Origin: REBR01 sp033721915
Lineage (GTDB): Bacteria > Pseudomonadota > Gammaproteobacteria > Pseudomonadales > Oleiphilaceae
Assembly (NCBI GenBank): GCA_033721915.1
Contig: JAWWAC010000020.1
Location: 1 to 46,173 of the forward strand
Direction of reading: 5' to 3'
DNA length: 46,173 nucleotides
Shown: piece by piece, positions 7,529 through 16,058 of the stretch
How the letters are laid out: every line of letters begins with the position of its first letter
How positions within the stretch are numbered: position 1 is the first letter of the stretch
Position numbers and translations under genes: made by a program
The notes under the pieces: generated by a model
The model's input: the letters and a program-made list of their open reading frames with translations, nothing else
Databases searched by the model: none
What the model was told of the DNA's origin: nothing

Positions 7529-9565
7529 ATGAGCAAAGAATCCACAGTGAAATCCGGATTCAGGGTCGCTTCCGACTTTGAGCCGGCCGGTGATCAGCCC
7601 CGTGCCATTGCCACGCTGATCGACGGTATCGAGTCCGGTCTGGCACACCAGACACTGCTGGGGGTCACCGGCTCCGGCAAGACCTTCACCATGGCCAAGG
7701 TGATCGAGCACACCCAGCGACCGACGCTGATTATGGCCCATAACAAGACCCTGGCGGCACAACTTTACGGCGAGTTCCGGGATTTTTTTCCGGACAATGC
7801 CGTGGAGTACTTTGTCTCCTACTACGACTATTACCAGCCGGAAGCCTATGTGCCGTCCTCCGATACCTTTATCGAGAAAGACGCTTCGGTAAACCAGCAT
7901 ATCGAACAGATGCGCCTCTCCGCCACCAAGGCCCTGCTGGAGCGCCCCGATGCCATCATCGTCTCCACGGTCTCGTCCATTTACGGTCTGGGGGACCCAG
8001 AGAGCTATCTGCGCATGATACTGCACCTGGACCGGGGTGACCGTGTGGACCAGCGGGACATGCTGCGCCGCCTGGCGGAGCTGCAGTACAGCCGCAACGA
8101 CGTGGAGCTGCACCGGGGCAATTACCGGGTGCGTGGGGATGTGATCGATGTGTTTCCGGCGGAGTCCGAGGACGAGGCGGTGCGCATCGAGCTGTTCGAC
8201 GACGAGGTGGAGAACATCAGCTACTTCGACCCACTGACCGGCGAGCTGATCCGGCGCGTCCCACGGGTGACCATCTACCCCAAGACCCACTACGTGACGC
8301 CACGGGAGAAAATCCTGGCGGCGGTGGAAAACATCAAGGTGGAGCTCAAGGAGCGGCTGGAGCAGCTGCGGGCCAACAACAAGCTGCTGGAGGCCCAGCG
8401 CCTGGAAGAGCGCACCCGCTACGACATCGAGATGATGCTGGAGCTGGGCTACTGCAATGGCATCGAGAACTACTCCCGCTACCTCTCTGGCCGTCCGCCA
8501 GGGGCGCCGCCGCCCACACTCTTTGATTACCTGCCGGACGATGCCCTGCTGATGGTGGACGAATCCCACGTGACCATTCCCCAGATCGGCGGCATGTACA
8601 AGGGCGACCGCTCCCGCAAGGAAACCCTGGTGGAGTACGGCTTCCGTCTGCCATCGGCCCTGGACAACCGCCCCATGCGCTTTGACGAGTGGGAGCGCAT
8701 TGCCCCGCAGATGGTGTTTGTCTCCGCCACGCCGGGCAAGTACGAGGCGGAGTATTCCGGCCAGGTGGCGGAGCAGGTGGTGCGTCCCACGGGGCTGATC
8801 GACCCGGAAATCGAGGTGCGTCCGGCCACTGCCCAGGTGGATGACCTGCTCTCTGAGATCCACAAGCGCACCGCCGTGCAGGAGCGGGTGCTGGTGACCA
8901 CCCTGACCAAGCGCATGGCGGAGGATCTCACGGAGTTTCTTGCCGAGCACAGCATCCGCGTGCGTTACCTGCACTCGGACATCGACACGGTGGAGCGGGT
9001 GGAAATCATTCGCGATCTGCGCCGAGGCGAGTTCGACGTACTGGTGGGCATCAACCTGCTGCGGGAGGGGCTGGATATGCCGGAGGTCTCACTGGTGGCC
9101 ATACTGGATGCGGACAAGGAGGGCTTCCTGCGCTCAGACCGCTCACTGATCCAGACCATGGGCCGTGCGGCGCGCAACGTCAACGGCAAGGCCATTCTCT
9201 ACGCCGACCGCATTACCGGCTCCATGGAGCGGGCCATGGGAGAGGTGGAACGACGCCGTGAGAAACAGATCGCCCACAACAGGGAGCACGGCATCACCCC
9301 CACCGGCCTGAACAAGAAAATCGCCGATGTCATGGAAGGGGCCGGCGGCGGCAGGCGCCGGCAGAACCGGGCCATGGAAGTGGCCGAACCGGTGGCACTG
9401 TATCACCGCCATGGCGGTGATCAGGGCATCGAGGCCATGACAAAGGACCTGTCACGCCTTGAGGACGAGATGTACAAGGCGGCCTCGGCACTGGAGTTTG
9501 AAAAGGCCGCCCGTCTGCGGGATGAGATCGCGGCGGTCAAGGAGGCCATGCTCAAGCTGGGCTGA
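7529..9565 (+). CDS. uvrB: Excinuclease ABC subunit B
   Basis: UvrB is the damage-verifying helicase-like subunit of nucleotide excision repair, loaded by UvrA and cut with UvrC. The product has 678 residues (E. coli 673). The Walker A motif is GVTGSGKT with the lysine at 51. The DNA-clamping beta-hairpin YYDYYQPEAYVPSSDTFIEK lies near 95-115. DESH (Walker B) is near 345, helicase motifs V and VI (LREGLDMPEV, QTMGRAARN) near 515-550, and the C-terminal UVR coiled-coil domain covers the last ~40 residues. The ATG at 7529 is kept although its ribosome site is weak. I searched the 150-base divergent gap to aspC for a LexA box (CTGT-N8-ACAG) and found none. Confidence 0.98.
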   Translation: MSKESTVKSGFRVASDFEPAGDQPRAIATLIDGIESGLAHQTLLGVTGSGKTFTMAKVIEHTQRPTLIMAHNKTLAAQLYGEFRDFFPDNAVEYFVSYYDYYQPEAYVPSSDTFIEKDASVNQHIEQMRLSATKALLERPDAIIVSTVSSIYGLGDPESYLRMILHLDRGDRVDQRDMLRRLAELQYSRNDVELHRGNYRVRGDVIDVFPAESEDEAVRIELFDDEVENISYFDPLTGELIRRVPRVTIYPKTHYVTPREKILAAVENIKVELKERLEQLRANNKLLEAQRLEERTRYDIEMMLELGYCNGIENYSRYLSGRPPGAPPPTLFDYLPDDALLMVDESHVTIPQIGGMYKGDRSRKETLVEYGFRLPSALDNRPMRFDEWERIAPQMVFVSATPGKYEAEYSGQVAEQVVRPTGLIDPEIEVRPATAQVDDLLSEIHKRTAVQERVLVTTLTKRMAEDLTEFLAEHSIRVRYLHSDIDTVERVEIIRDLRRGEFDVLVGINLLREGLDMPEVSLVAILDADKEGFLRSDRSLIQTMGRAARNVNGKAILYADRITGSMERAMGEVERRREKQIAHNREHGITPTGLNKKIADVMEGAGGGRRRQNRAMEVAEPVALYHRHGGDQGIEAMTKDLSRLEDEMYKAASALEFEKAARLRDEIAAVKEAMLKLG

Positions 9566-9567
9566 TG

Positions 9568-10764
9568 TCAGGCCTGGCTGTCCTGCTCGGCAAACCAGAC
9601 CCGCACCTGGCCCAGCCAGTTCAGGTCCTGTGCCTGGCGTCGCAACTGCTGCGCCAGTGAGTCGGCACTGGGGCGGTTCTCCAGCAAGGCTTCGTTGCCG
9701 GTCAGGAACAGCTCCACGGAAATCCGGGCATTGAGGTAGTGCAGCCGTATGGGGCTGACCCGGTCAAAGTCGATCAGATCCCGCCAGCGGTAACGCAGCG
9801 CCTCCATGACCTCGTTGCGCAACGGCAGCTCGGGCAGTGAGTGGTCGTGGGCGGGGCCTTCGTCCTCGGCGTCGATGTGGAAGGTGACTTCCCGCACCTG
9901 GGGCAGGTTCTCCAGGATCCGGTGGGTGGTCTTGATGCCCACCTGGTGGCCTTCCGAGACGCTGATGCGTGGGTCCACCTGCAGGTGGATGTCCAGCAGA
10001 AAGTCCGACCCCATGCGGCGGCTGCGCACGGAGTTGATCTGCTTGACCCCCTCGGTGCTCTCCGCCAGCTGGTAAAGGCGTTCCTGGTCTTGCGCCGGCA
10101 TGGCGGTGTCCACCAGCTCCTTGACGTTGTCCCAGGCCAGTGACCAGCCGATTTTGCCCACAATCACCGCGATGACACAGGCTGCCACCGCATCCAGCCA
10201 AGGGTAACCCAGCATGGCGCCACCGGCACCCAGCACCACCACCAGTGAGGAAAAGGCATCGGTACGGCTGTGCCAGGCGTTGGCCAGCAACAGGTCGGAG
10301 CGGATATGGCGACCCACGCGGCGGGTATAGCGGAAGATCCACTCCTTGCTGACAATACCCACCAGAGCCACCACCAGCACCGGCCAGCCCGGCACCGACA
10401 GCACGCCGGAAAAAAGCCGCTGCAGACTGTCCCAGGCCAGTGCGCCGGCCACGGCGATCAGCAGGCTGCCCATGATCACGGTGCCGATGGTCTCGAAGCG
10501 TTCGTGACCATAGGGGTGATTATGGTCCGGCGCTTCCCGTGAGAAACGGAACAGCACCAGCACCATGATGTCCGAGGCCACATCGGAGAAGGAGTGAATG
10601 CCGTCGGCCACCAGGGCGTGAGAGTTGTACAGGAGCCCTGTAAACACCTTGGCGACCCCCAGGAAGGCATCCAGCACCAGTCCCACCCATGTGACCTTGC
10701 GGGCCGCACGGGACTCGATGGTGCCGCTGTCAATGACCGTCGCCTGGGGGTGGGGCTTTGCCAT
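9568..10764 (-). CDS. Cation diffusion facilitator (CDF) family transporter
   Basis: A proton-coupled divalent-metal exporter of the inner membrane, in the FieF/MMT1-like branch. The product has 398 residues: about six membrane helices, the metal-site motif SHALVADGIHSFSDVASD (residues ~48-65), HNHPYGHERFE (81-91), and HSRTD in a later helix. A long cytoplasmic CDF C-terminal domain follows (DIHLQVDPRISVSEGH, HIDAEDEG) with an extra ~90-residue tail. I prefer the ATG at 10764, which has AGGT in front, over the ATG at 10857, which has no ribosome site; the longer form would add 31 residues. The metal cannot be deduced from sequence alone. Its stop lies two bases from the end of convergent uvrB. 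Confidence 0.9.
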   Translation of the reverse strand: MAKPHPQATVIDSGTIESRAARKVTWVGLVLDAFLGVAKVFTGLLYNSHALVADGIHSFSDVASDIMVLVLFRFSREAPDHNHPYGHERFETIGTVIMGSLLIAVAGALAWDSLQRLFSGVLSVPGWPVLVVALVGIVSKEWIFRYTRRVGRHIRSDLLLANAWHSRTDAFSSLVVVLGAGGAMLGYPWLDAVAACVIAVIVGKIGWSLAWDNVKELVDTAMPAQDQERLYQLAESTEGVKQINSVRSRRMGSDFLLDIHLQVDPRISVSEGHQVGIKTTHRILENLPQVREVTFHIDAEDEGPAHDHSLPELPLRNEVMEALRYRWRDLIDFDRVSPIRLHYLNARISVELFLTGNEALLENRPSADSLAQQLRRQAQDLNWLGQVRVWFAEQDSQA

Positions 10765-11276
10765 AAATACCTGTCTGAAGTACTGCCGGCGGAAGAAGCG
10801 CTCGGATCCCGTGACCGGTACTGGGATGTCCGGGGCCAGTTGCCCATTGTGATCCATAATATGGGTTTACCTGGCCCTTGGCAAAGCCGTTGTTCGGACA
10901 GGGTCACGGAGGCCGTGGCAAGCCGTTTGCCAGGCCGTGCCAATAATTTTATGCACAATTTTGAGGCGTTGTAGGTTTTTTCGAGGCCAATCGCTAAAGC
11001 GCTGTTTTACCATGACGAAAGTATAAGTATCTGAAATTTATGGATAAATAATTGATCAAAAAATAAACAATCTGTAGTCTGGCGCTTCCTCCAAGGGTTG
11101 CAGACGGTTGCCACAAATTTTTCAACAGTGTTATCCACAGATTCCGTGGATAAAGGCCATGAAAAGTTCAGATCGCTGTCACGGTGCGGTCACGGTTTGT
11201 CCCCGGGGGCCATTGTTATTCTGTTCTGGCGGTTTTGGTGGGTTATACTGACGCCTTTTTCACAGGTCTGCTGACT
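10765..11276. other. 512-base gene-free region with AT-rich patch and DnaA-box-like sites
   Basis: No credible gene lies here. The segment 11015-11075 is strikingly AT-rich for this genome. Three sites resemble the DnaA box: a perfect TTATCCACA at 11131-11139, TTATCCACG on the minus strand at 11145-11153, and TTATCCATA on the minus strand at 11039-11047. The first two form a perfect 8-bp inverted repeat (TTATCCAC / GTGGATAA, 7-base spacer). A small hairpin, TGGCAA-GCCGT-TTGCCA, occupies 10916-10932. A possible pyrD -10 (TATACT) lies at 11244-11249 without a good -35. Confidence 0.6.
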
Positions 11277-12311
11277 ATGCTGTTTTCACTGTCCCGTTCG
11301 CTGCTGTTCCGTCTGCCACCGGAGAAAGCTCACCAGCTGTCACTGGGTGCTGCCGCAATGGCCCACAAACTGGGGCTGATCCGCCTGTTCTGGCCCCGGC
11401 CGGAGGGCACGCCAGTGCGCGTCATGGGGCTCGACTTCCCCAATGCCGTGGGTCTGGCGGCGGGGCTGGACAAGAACGGTGATTACATCGATGCCCTGGG
11501 GGACCTGGGTTTTGGCTTTCTGGAAATCGGCACCGTCACCCCCAGGCCCCAGCCCGGCAACCCACAGCCAAGACTGTTCCGGGTGCCGGAGCATCAGGCC
11601 ATCATCAACCGCATGGGATTCAACAACCAGGGGCTTGAGGCGTTGGTGGCCAATGTCAGGGCCTCGTCCTTCCAGCGCCAAGGCGGCATCCTGGGCATCA
11701 ATGTGGGGAAAAACCGGGATACCCCCGTGGAGAAGGCCGCCGAGGACTATGTCACCTGCATCGAGGGGGTTTACGAGCTGGCGGACTACCTCACGATCAA
11801 TGTGTCCTCTCCCAATACGCCGGGTCTTCGGGATCTGCAGCAGGGCGACTCACTGAACCAGCTGCTGTCCCGTGTCAGTCAAACCCGCGAGGGTCTGCAC
11901 AGGATCACGGGGCGCTATGTGCCCATCGCCGTAAAGATCGCTCCGGACATGGACGAGGCGGCACTGGAGCAGCTGGCCGCCGCCCTTCTGGAGCATGGCA
12001 TGGACGGGGTGATTGCCACCAACACCACCCTCTCCAGGGAAGCCCTGGGTGCACATCCGCTGGCACAGGAGCAGGGCGGGCTCAGTGGCGGGCCCCTGGC
12101 CTCAAGGGCCAATGAAGTGACCGGGACCTTGCAGCGGATTCTGCAGGGGCGGCTGCCGATTATCGGTGTGGGGGGGATTGTCGATGGGGACAGCGCCGCC
12201 GCCAGGATGCACGCCGGCGCCAGCCTGGTACAGCTCTACAGCGGGCTGATTTATCGCGGTCCGGCACTGATCCGTGAGGCGGTGGCGGCCACGGAAAAAG
12301 CCCGCTCATAA
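11277..12311 (+). CDS. pyrD: Dihydroorotate dehydrogenase (quinone), class 2
   Basis: Oxidises dihydroorotate to orotate with FMN and passes electrons to membrane quinone, the fourth step of pyrimidine synthesis. The product has 344 residues. The short N-terminal helical extension (LFSLSRSLLFRLPPEKAHQL) is the membrane/quinone-binding segment that marks class 2. The class-2 catalytic serine lies in NVSSPNTPGLRDLQ, and FMN-binding segments GLAAGLDKNG and GVGGI are intact. The ATG at 11277 has AGGT about ten bases upstream and matches the usual N-terminus; upstream in-frame codons would add 31 unrelated residues. rmf follows on the opposite strand, as in Pseudomonas and E. coli. Two terminators lie between. 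Confidence 0.96.
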   Translation: MLFSLSRSLLFRLPPEKAHQLSLGAAAMAHKLGLIRLFWPRPEGTPVRVMGLDFPNAVGLAAGLDKNGDYIDALGDLGFGFLEIGTVTPRPQPGNPQPRLFRVPEHQAIINRMGFNNQGLEALVANVRASSFQRQGGILGINVGKNRDTPVEKAAEDYVTCIEGVYELADYLTINVSSPNTPGLRDLQQGDSLNQLLSRVSQTREGLHRITGRYVPIAVKIAPDMDEAALEQLAAALLEHGMDGVIATNTTLSREALGAHPLAQEQGGLSGGPLASRANEVTGTLQRILQGRLPIIGVGGIVDGDSAAARMHAGASLVQLYSGLIYRGPALIREAVAATEKARS

Positions 12312-12337
12312 AAAAGGCCCGCTGCGGGCGGGCCTTT
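12310..12337 (-). terminator. Intrinsic terminator acting on the rmf strand
   Basis: A perfect 10-bp stem AAAGGCCCGC / GCGGGCCTTT with a 5-base loop. On the minus strand it is followed by six T residues (the complement of the A-run that starts within the pyrD stop codon), so it best terminates leftward transcription from rmf. Confidence 0.8.
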
Positions 12338-12338
12338 G

Positions 12339-12361
12339 CGGAGTGAAGACTCCGTCTTTTT
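12339..12361 (+). terminator. Intrinsic terminator of pyrD
   Basis: A 6-bp stem CGGAGT / ACTCCG with the tetraloop GAAG, followed by TCTTTTT, lies one base beyond the leftward terminator. It is oriented for rightward transcription from pyrD. Confidence 0.82.
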
Positions 12362-12457
12362 ACGTACAAGGATCGGGTGGATCCTTTGGGTTTGGGTCTT
12401 GGTTTCTTTTTTCAGGTCACCTCAGTGGTGACGATGCCCGCCTCGCGGCGGTCTGAA

Positions 12458-12667
12458 TCACGCTGAAACGTTGGGTAATTTATGGATTCCGGAGACACCG
12501 GTCAGGCCGTTCCAGTTGTCTTCCCGACCTTCCCGCCAGCCGGTGAGCCATTCCTGACGGGCTTCGGCCTTCTCGAGAGGGCACATGTCCTTGGATTTAC
12601 CGGACAGTCCTGCCATGTAGCCGCGCTTGTAGGCACGGGCACTCATGTCTCTTTTCTGTCGTTTCAT
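12458..12667 (-). CDS. rmf: Ribosome modulation factor
   Basis: RMF is a small basic protein that dimerises 70S ribosomes into inactive 100S particles in stationary phase. The 69-residue product opens with MKRQKRD and contains the conserved RGYMAGLSGKSKDMCP and WLTGWREGRED blocks. Its C-terminus is about 14 residues longer than in E. coli. GAGG lies about ten bases before the ATG. The gene has an unusually long upstream region (about 190 bases to a putative -10) that contains a strong hairpin and a perfect palindrome. It sits between pyrD and rlmKL, on the opposite strand to both. Confidence 0.95.
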   Translation of the reverse strand: MKRQKRDMSARAYKRGYMAGLSGKSKDMCPLEKAEARQEWLTGWREGREDNWNGLTGVSGIHKLPNVSA

Positions 12668-12727
12668 GCTGATCTCGCCTCATGTGGGTATCAAGTCATG
12701 AGCGTGCGCACGAATCCGCTGAACTTG

Positions 12728-12752
12728 ATCCCGCAGTCTCGCGCTGCGGGAT
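12728..12752 (-). other. Stable hairpin in the rmf 5' leader
   Basis: A perfect 9-bp stem ATCCCGCAG / CTGCGGGAT with a 7-base loop lies about 60-85 bases before the rmf start. No T-run follows on either side, so it is more likely an mRNA-stability or translation-control element than a terminator. Confidence 0.5.
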
Positions 12753-12845
12753 GCGCCCGTGATGTGTCTGCCCCGGAAGCGTGATACCGAAGGCAGCCCA
12801 TTTACGGGGCGTCAACGAACAGATCGATCTTTTAAAGGGCCCTGC

Positions 12846-12872
12846 CGGGTGATTCACCCGATTGTCATAATA
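12846..12872 (-). promoter_or_regulatory. Candidate rmf promoter -10 with palindromic operator
   Basis: On the minus strand a -10-like TATTAT (12867-12872) is preceded by only a weak -35 (TTTACT, 15-base spacing). Directly downstream, over the expected start point, lies a perfect 15-base palindrome with arms CGGGTGA / TCACCCG around one base (12846-12860). A repressor or growth-phase regulator site is possible; the regulator is unknown. Confidence 0.4.
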
Positions 12873-12957
12873 GACGCGTCACTAATCAGTAAAGCGCAGT
12901 CACCGGCGTTTGTACACGAATAATTCGACATAAGAAAATAACCTTTTTAGCTAACCT

Positions 12958-12966
12958 TGCTATAAG
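12958..12966 (+). promoter_or_regulatory. Candidate extended -10 promoter of rlmKL
   Basis: TGC followed by TATAAG gives an extended -10 about 75 bases before the GTG start of rlmKL, in a locally AT-rich stretch. There is no good -35, which extended -10 promoters do not need. Confidence 0.4.
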
Positions 12967-13038
12967 CCATCCCTGGCGCTTGTGTCAGGGCCTGCTCGCG
13001 GGCATAGTCGCGGGTTTGCAAGCCCCTGGAGTTCTGCC

Positions 13039-15198
13039 GTGTCACTGGATCTGATCGTCACCTGCCCCAAAGGGGTGGAATACCTGCAGTCCGATGAGCT
13101 GGAGCAGCTCGGTGTGACTGTGTTGCAGACCACCGCCTCGGCGGTGATTGCCCGCACCGACCTGGCCGGAGCCTACCGTGTCTGTCTCTGGTCGCGGCTG
13201 GCCAACCGGGTGCTGTTGCTGCTGAGGGACCAGCCGGCAAAAACCGCCGAAGATCTGGTGGATGTGTCCACGGCGGTGCCCTGGGAGCAGCACCTGGCTC
13301 CTGGCGGGCGCTTCCGTGTGACCTTCCAGGGAGAGAGCCGGGAAATCCGCAACACCCAGTTTGGCGCCCAGTCGGTCAAGGACGGCGTACTGGATCGCAT
13401 GCGCGGTGCCGGCCAGATCCGGCCCGTGGTGGACAAGGCGGATCCGGATCTGTCCATTCACGCCCGCCTGGCCAAAGGGCGCCTGCAACTGAGCCTGGAC
13501 CTGGCCGGTGAGAGCCTGCACCGTCGTGGCTATCGCAGTGAAGCCGGTGAGGCACCCCTGAAGGAGAACCTGGCGGCGGCACTGCTGCTGAGGGCCGGCT
13601 GGCCGGCACTGGCCGAGGCGGGGGCGGACCTGGTGGACCCGTTGTGCGGCTCAGGCACACTGCCCATTGAAGCGGCACTGATGGCCACCGACACGGCGCC
13701 GGGGCTGCTGCGGGAGACTTTTGCCCTGCAGCGCTGGCCGGGTCACGATCCGGCCCTGTGGCAGTCCCTTGTGGATGAGGCCCGTGAACGGGCCCGGCTG
13801 GGACGGGAGCGCAGCCGTAGCCGCTTGTGGGGCTTCGACCAGACCCGTTCACTGATCCCGGTGGCCTGGGGCAATATCGAACGGGCTGATGTGGCGGATC
13901 GGGTCCATGTGGAGCGACGGGCACTGGAGGACTATGAAAGCCCCAGTGCCAACCCCCGGGGGCTGATGATCACCAACCCGCCTTACGGCGAGCGTCTGGG
14001 AGAGCAGGAAGCACTGGGTGGGCTCTACGCCCTGCTTGGCCAGCAGGCCCTGGCGGCCCACCAGGGCTGGCGTCTGGCGGTGTTTACCGCCATACCGGAG
14101 CTGGGCCACCGGCTGGGGCTGCGCAGCCACAAACAGTACAAGCTGTTTAACGGGGCGCTGCCGGCGCAGCTGCTGCTGTTCGATCTCGAGCCGGAATCCG
14201 TGCGCACCTTACCCAGGGCCGATGGGCTGCCCCATGCCCGTATCAGCCACCCGGAGCGGGCGGCCATGCTGGGCAACCGTCTGCGCAAGAACCAGCGCAT
14301 TCTGGGCAGTTGGGCCCGCAAGGGGGATATTGCCTGCTACCGGGTCTATGACGCGGATATGCCGGAGTTCTCACTGGCCATCGACCGCTATGACGACTGG
14401 TTGCATGTGCAGGAATACGCCCCACCGGCCACGGTGGACGCGGCCGTAGCCCGGGAGCGACTGGCGGAGGCCATGGCGGTGATACCGGAGGCCCTGTCGG
14501 TGGATCCGGAAAAAGTGGTGATCAAGCAGCGGCGGCGCCAGAAGGGTACCAGCCAGTATGAAAAACAGGGGGAGGAGGGCCGCGCCATCACCGTAATGGA
14601 AGGGGGCGCCCTGTTCCGGATCAATCTGCAGGATTACCTGGATACCGGCCTTTTCCTGGATCACCGACCGGTGCGCCTCTGGCTGCAGAAAAACTCGGCC
14701 CAGAAGCGGGTGCTGAATCTGTTCTGCTACACCGGTGCGGCCACGGTCCATGCCGCTCTGGGAGGGGCCAGCCGCAGCCTGAGCCTGGATATGTCCAACA
14801 CCTACCTGGACTGGGCCCGTCACAACTGGCGTCTCAATCACATGGATGAGGCGCGCCATCAGCTGGAGCGGGTGGACTGTCTGAAGTGGCTGGCCTCACC
14901 GGTGCGCTCACGCTTTGATGTGATTTTCATGGACCCGCCCACCTTCTCCAACTCCAGCAAAATGGACTCGGAGCTGGATGTGCAGAGGGACCATGTGACG
15001 CTGATCGAACAGGCCATGGCCAGGCTGACACCGGACGGTGTGCTGATCTTCTCCACCAATTACCGCCGCTTCCAGCTGGATGAGTCCCTGGCCGGTGCCT
15101 ATCAGCTGGAGGACCGGTCCGCCTGGTCGCGGGACCGTGACTTTGCCCGTAATCCGCGCATTCATCAGTGCTGGTTTGTCCGTCACAAGGCGGAGTAA
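13039..15198 (+). CDS. rlmKL: Bifunctional 23S rRNA methyltransferase RlmK/RlmL
   Basis: A fused methyltransferase that makes m2G2445 (RlmL half) and m7G2069 (RlmK half) in 23S rRNA. The product has 719 residues (E. coli 702). An N-terminal THUMP domain (residues ~1-155) precedes the RlmL Rossmann domain (DPLCGSGTLPIEAAL; catalytic NPPYGERLG near 313-321). The C-terminal RlmK domain has LNLFCYTGAATVHAALGGA and MDPPTFSNSSKM near 631-642. The start is GTG at 13039: TGGAG lies seven bases upstream and the protein then begins SLDLIVTCPKGVEYL, as in the family. An upstream ATG at 12982 would lie only about 10 bases from the predicted transcription start. Confidence 0.95.
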   Translation: MSLDLIVTCPKGVEYLQSDELEQLGVTVLQTTASAVIARTDLAGAYRVCLWSRLANRVLLLLRDQPAKTAEDLVDVSTAVPWEQHLAPGGRFRVTFQGESREIRNTQFGAQSVKDGVLDRMRGAGQIRPVVDKADPDLSIHARLAKGRLQLSLDLAGESLHRRGYRSEAGEAPLKENLAAALLLRAGWPALAEAGADLVDPLCGSGTLPIEAALMATDTAPGLLRETFALQRWPGHDPALWQSLVDEARERARLGRERSRSRLWGFDQTRSLIPVAWGNIERADVADRVHVERRALEDYESPSANPRGLMITNPPYGERLGEQEALGGLYALLGQQALAAHQGWRLAVFTAIPELGHRLGLRSHKQYKLFNGALPAQLLLFDLEPESVRTLPRADGLPHARISHPERAAMLGNRLRKNQRILGSWARKGDIACYRVYDADMPEFSLAIDRYDDWLHVQEYAPPATVDAAVARERLAEAMAVIPEALSVDPEKVVIKQRRRQKGTSQYEKQGEEGRAITVMEGGALFRINLQDYLDTGLFLDHRPVRLWLQKNSAQKRVLNLFCYTGAATVHAALGGASRSLSLDMSNTYLDWARHNWRLNHMDEARHQLERVDCLKWLASPVRSRFDVIFMDPPTFSNSSKMDSELDVQRDHVTLIEQAMARLTPDGVLIFSTNYRRFQLDESLAGAYQLEDRSAWSRDRDFARNPRIHQCWFVRHKAE

Positions 15199-15240
15199 CC
15201 GCAGGGGCTTGCCAGACGGTGAGGGGAGGGGCGCTGCGCT

Positions 15241-15984
15241 TCAGAACACGTAGCGCAGTATCAGGTTGGACTGCCAGATCTGGACACCGCTCTGGGTGTC
15301 CCGGTGCAGCCGGCCGTACTCGGCGCTGATGTAGGCATCACCGAACAGCTTCAGATTCACCCCCAGCAGAAAGCTGGCGCTGAAGGGGGTGCCCAGGTAA
15401 TCCTCTTCCAGCCCGGTGAAATCTGCCACCACCACTTCGCGGTCGTTCTCGTCCCGTTCCGTGCGGGGCTCCTCCAGTGCGGGCCCGACCGCGTCGCCCT
15501 TCACGCCGGAGACGCCCATCTGGGCGTACAGTGCGGAGTAGTGGGTCCAAGGGAGGTAAAGCCCCATGTAGGCGCTGATGTAACCGTCCACATGGATGTC
15601 CAGGGCCGGGTCCGGCTTGTCTTTCTCGAAATCGCCGCCGCCGCGCAGCTCCACCAGGAAGTGGTCGGTCAGGAAACGGCCGAGGATCAGCCCCGCCCCC
15701 TGGGTGTCGATCCGGTCGTTGTCACGGCCAATGGAGCGATGCTGGTGATTGCTGCCCAGCACCCCCAGGTAAAAGCGCCCCTCCATGGCGTCCGGCTTCG
15801 GCACCTGGGGGGCCCTCTGCCTGAGGGCGGCGGCGCGCTGTTGCTGTTGGCTGGCCTGTGTCTGCGGGTTGCTTGGAGCTGGCTGGCTGCCCTGGGCCTG
15901 CTGGTTTTGCTGGGCCAGGGCGTGGGGGACCAGTAACGGGTAGGAGCACAACGACAGCAGTGTAATCAGCAGCAAACGACGCAT
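15241..15984 (-). CDS. Small outer-membrane beta-barrel protein (OmpA/OmpX-like fold)
   Basis: The 247-residue product has a clear signal peptide (MRRLLLITLLSLCSYPLL...ALA, cleavage after about residue 24). A low-complexity, glutamine-rich linker follows (residues ~25-60, many QQ and SQ). Then comes a domain of alternating amphipathic strands, typical of eight-stranded outer-membrane barrels (FYLGVLGSN, LVELRGGGDF, YISAYMGLYLPW, AYISAEYGRL). It ends in aromatic phenylalanine (LILRYVF), the C-terminal signature recognised by the BAM complex. The start at 15984 leads directly into the signal peptide, though its ribosome site is weak. It lies 74 bases downstream of the next gene on the same strand and may share its transcript. 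The specific function is unknown. Confidence 0.8.
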   Translation of the reverse strand: MRRLLLITLLSLCSYPLLVPHALAQQNQQAQGSQPAPSNPQTQASQQQQRAAALRQRAPQVPKPDAMEGRFYLGVLGSNHQHRSIGRDNDRIDTQGAGLILGRFLTDHFLVELRGGGDFEKDKPDPALDIHVDGYISAYMGLYLPWTHYSALYAQMGVSGVKGDAVGPALEEPRTERDENDREVVVADFTGLEEDYLGTPFSASFLLGVNLKLFGDAYISAEYGRLHRDTQSGVQIWQSNLILRYVF

Positions 15985-16058
15985 GGGGAGCGGATTCCCT
16001 TCTCTGGGGTATTCCGGCGAAGTGTGCCCGCCCGGGGTGAGTGCGTCGTCGACCCCCG

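Noticed and set aside
7376..8974. Minus-strand open frame extending aspC upstream across most of uvrB to 928 codons
   Set aside because: It is the antisense shadow of the GC-rich uvrB coding sequence; the TTG at 7375 has a proper ribosome site and gives the correct family length.
10910..10945. Sigma-54 promoter for the cation transporter (TGGCACGGCCTGGCAA on the minus strand)
   Set aside because: The GG and GC elements are one base too close for the -24/-12 rule and the -12 TTGC is missing.
11015..11153. Chromosomal replication origin
   Set aside because: Only three DnaA-like boxes and no dnaA, dnaN, mnmG or parAB nearby; kept as a DnaA-binding locus candidate only.
12482..12784. Plus-strand 100-codon frame over rmf
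   Set aside because: Antisense to the clearly identified rmf gene and without a ribosome site.
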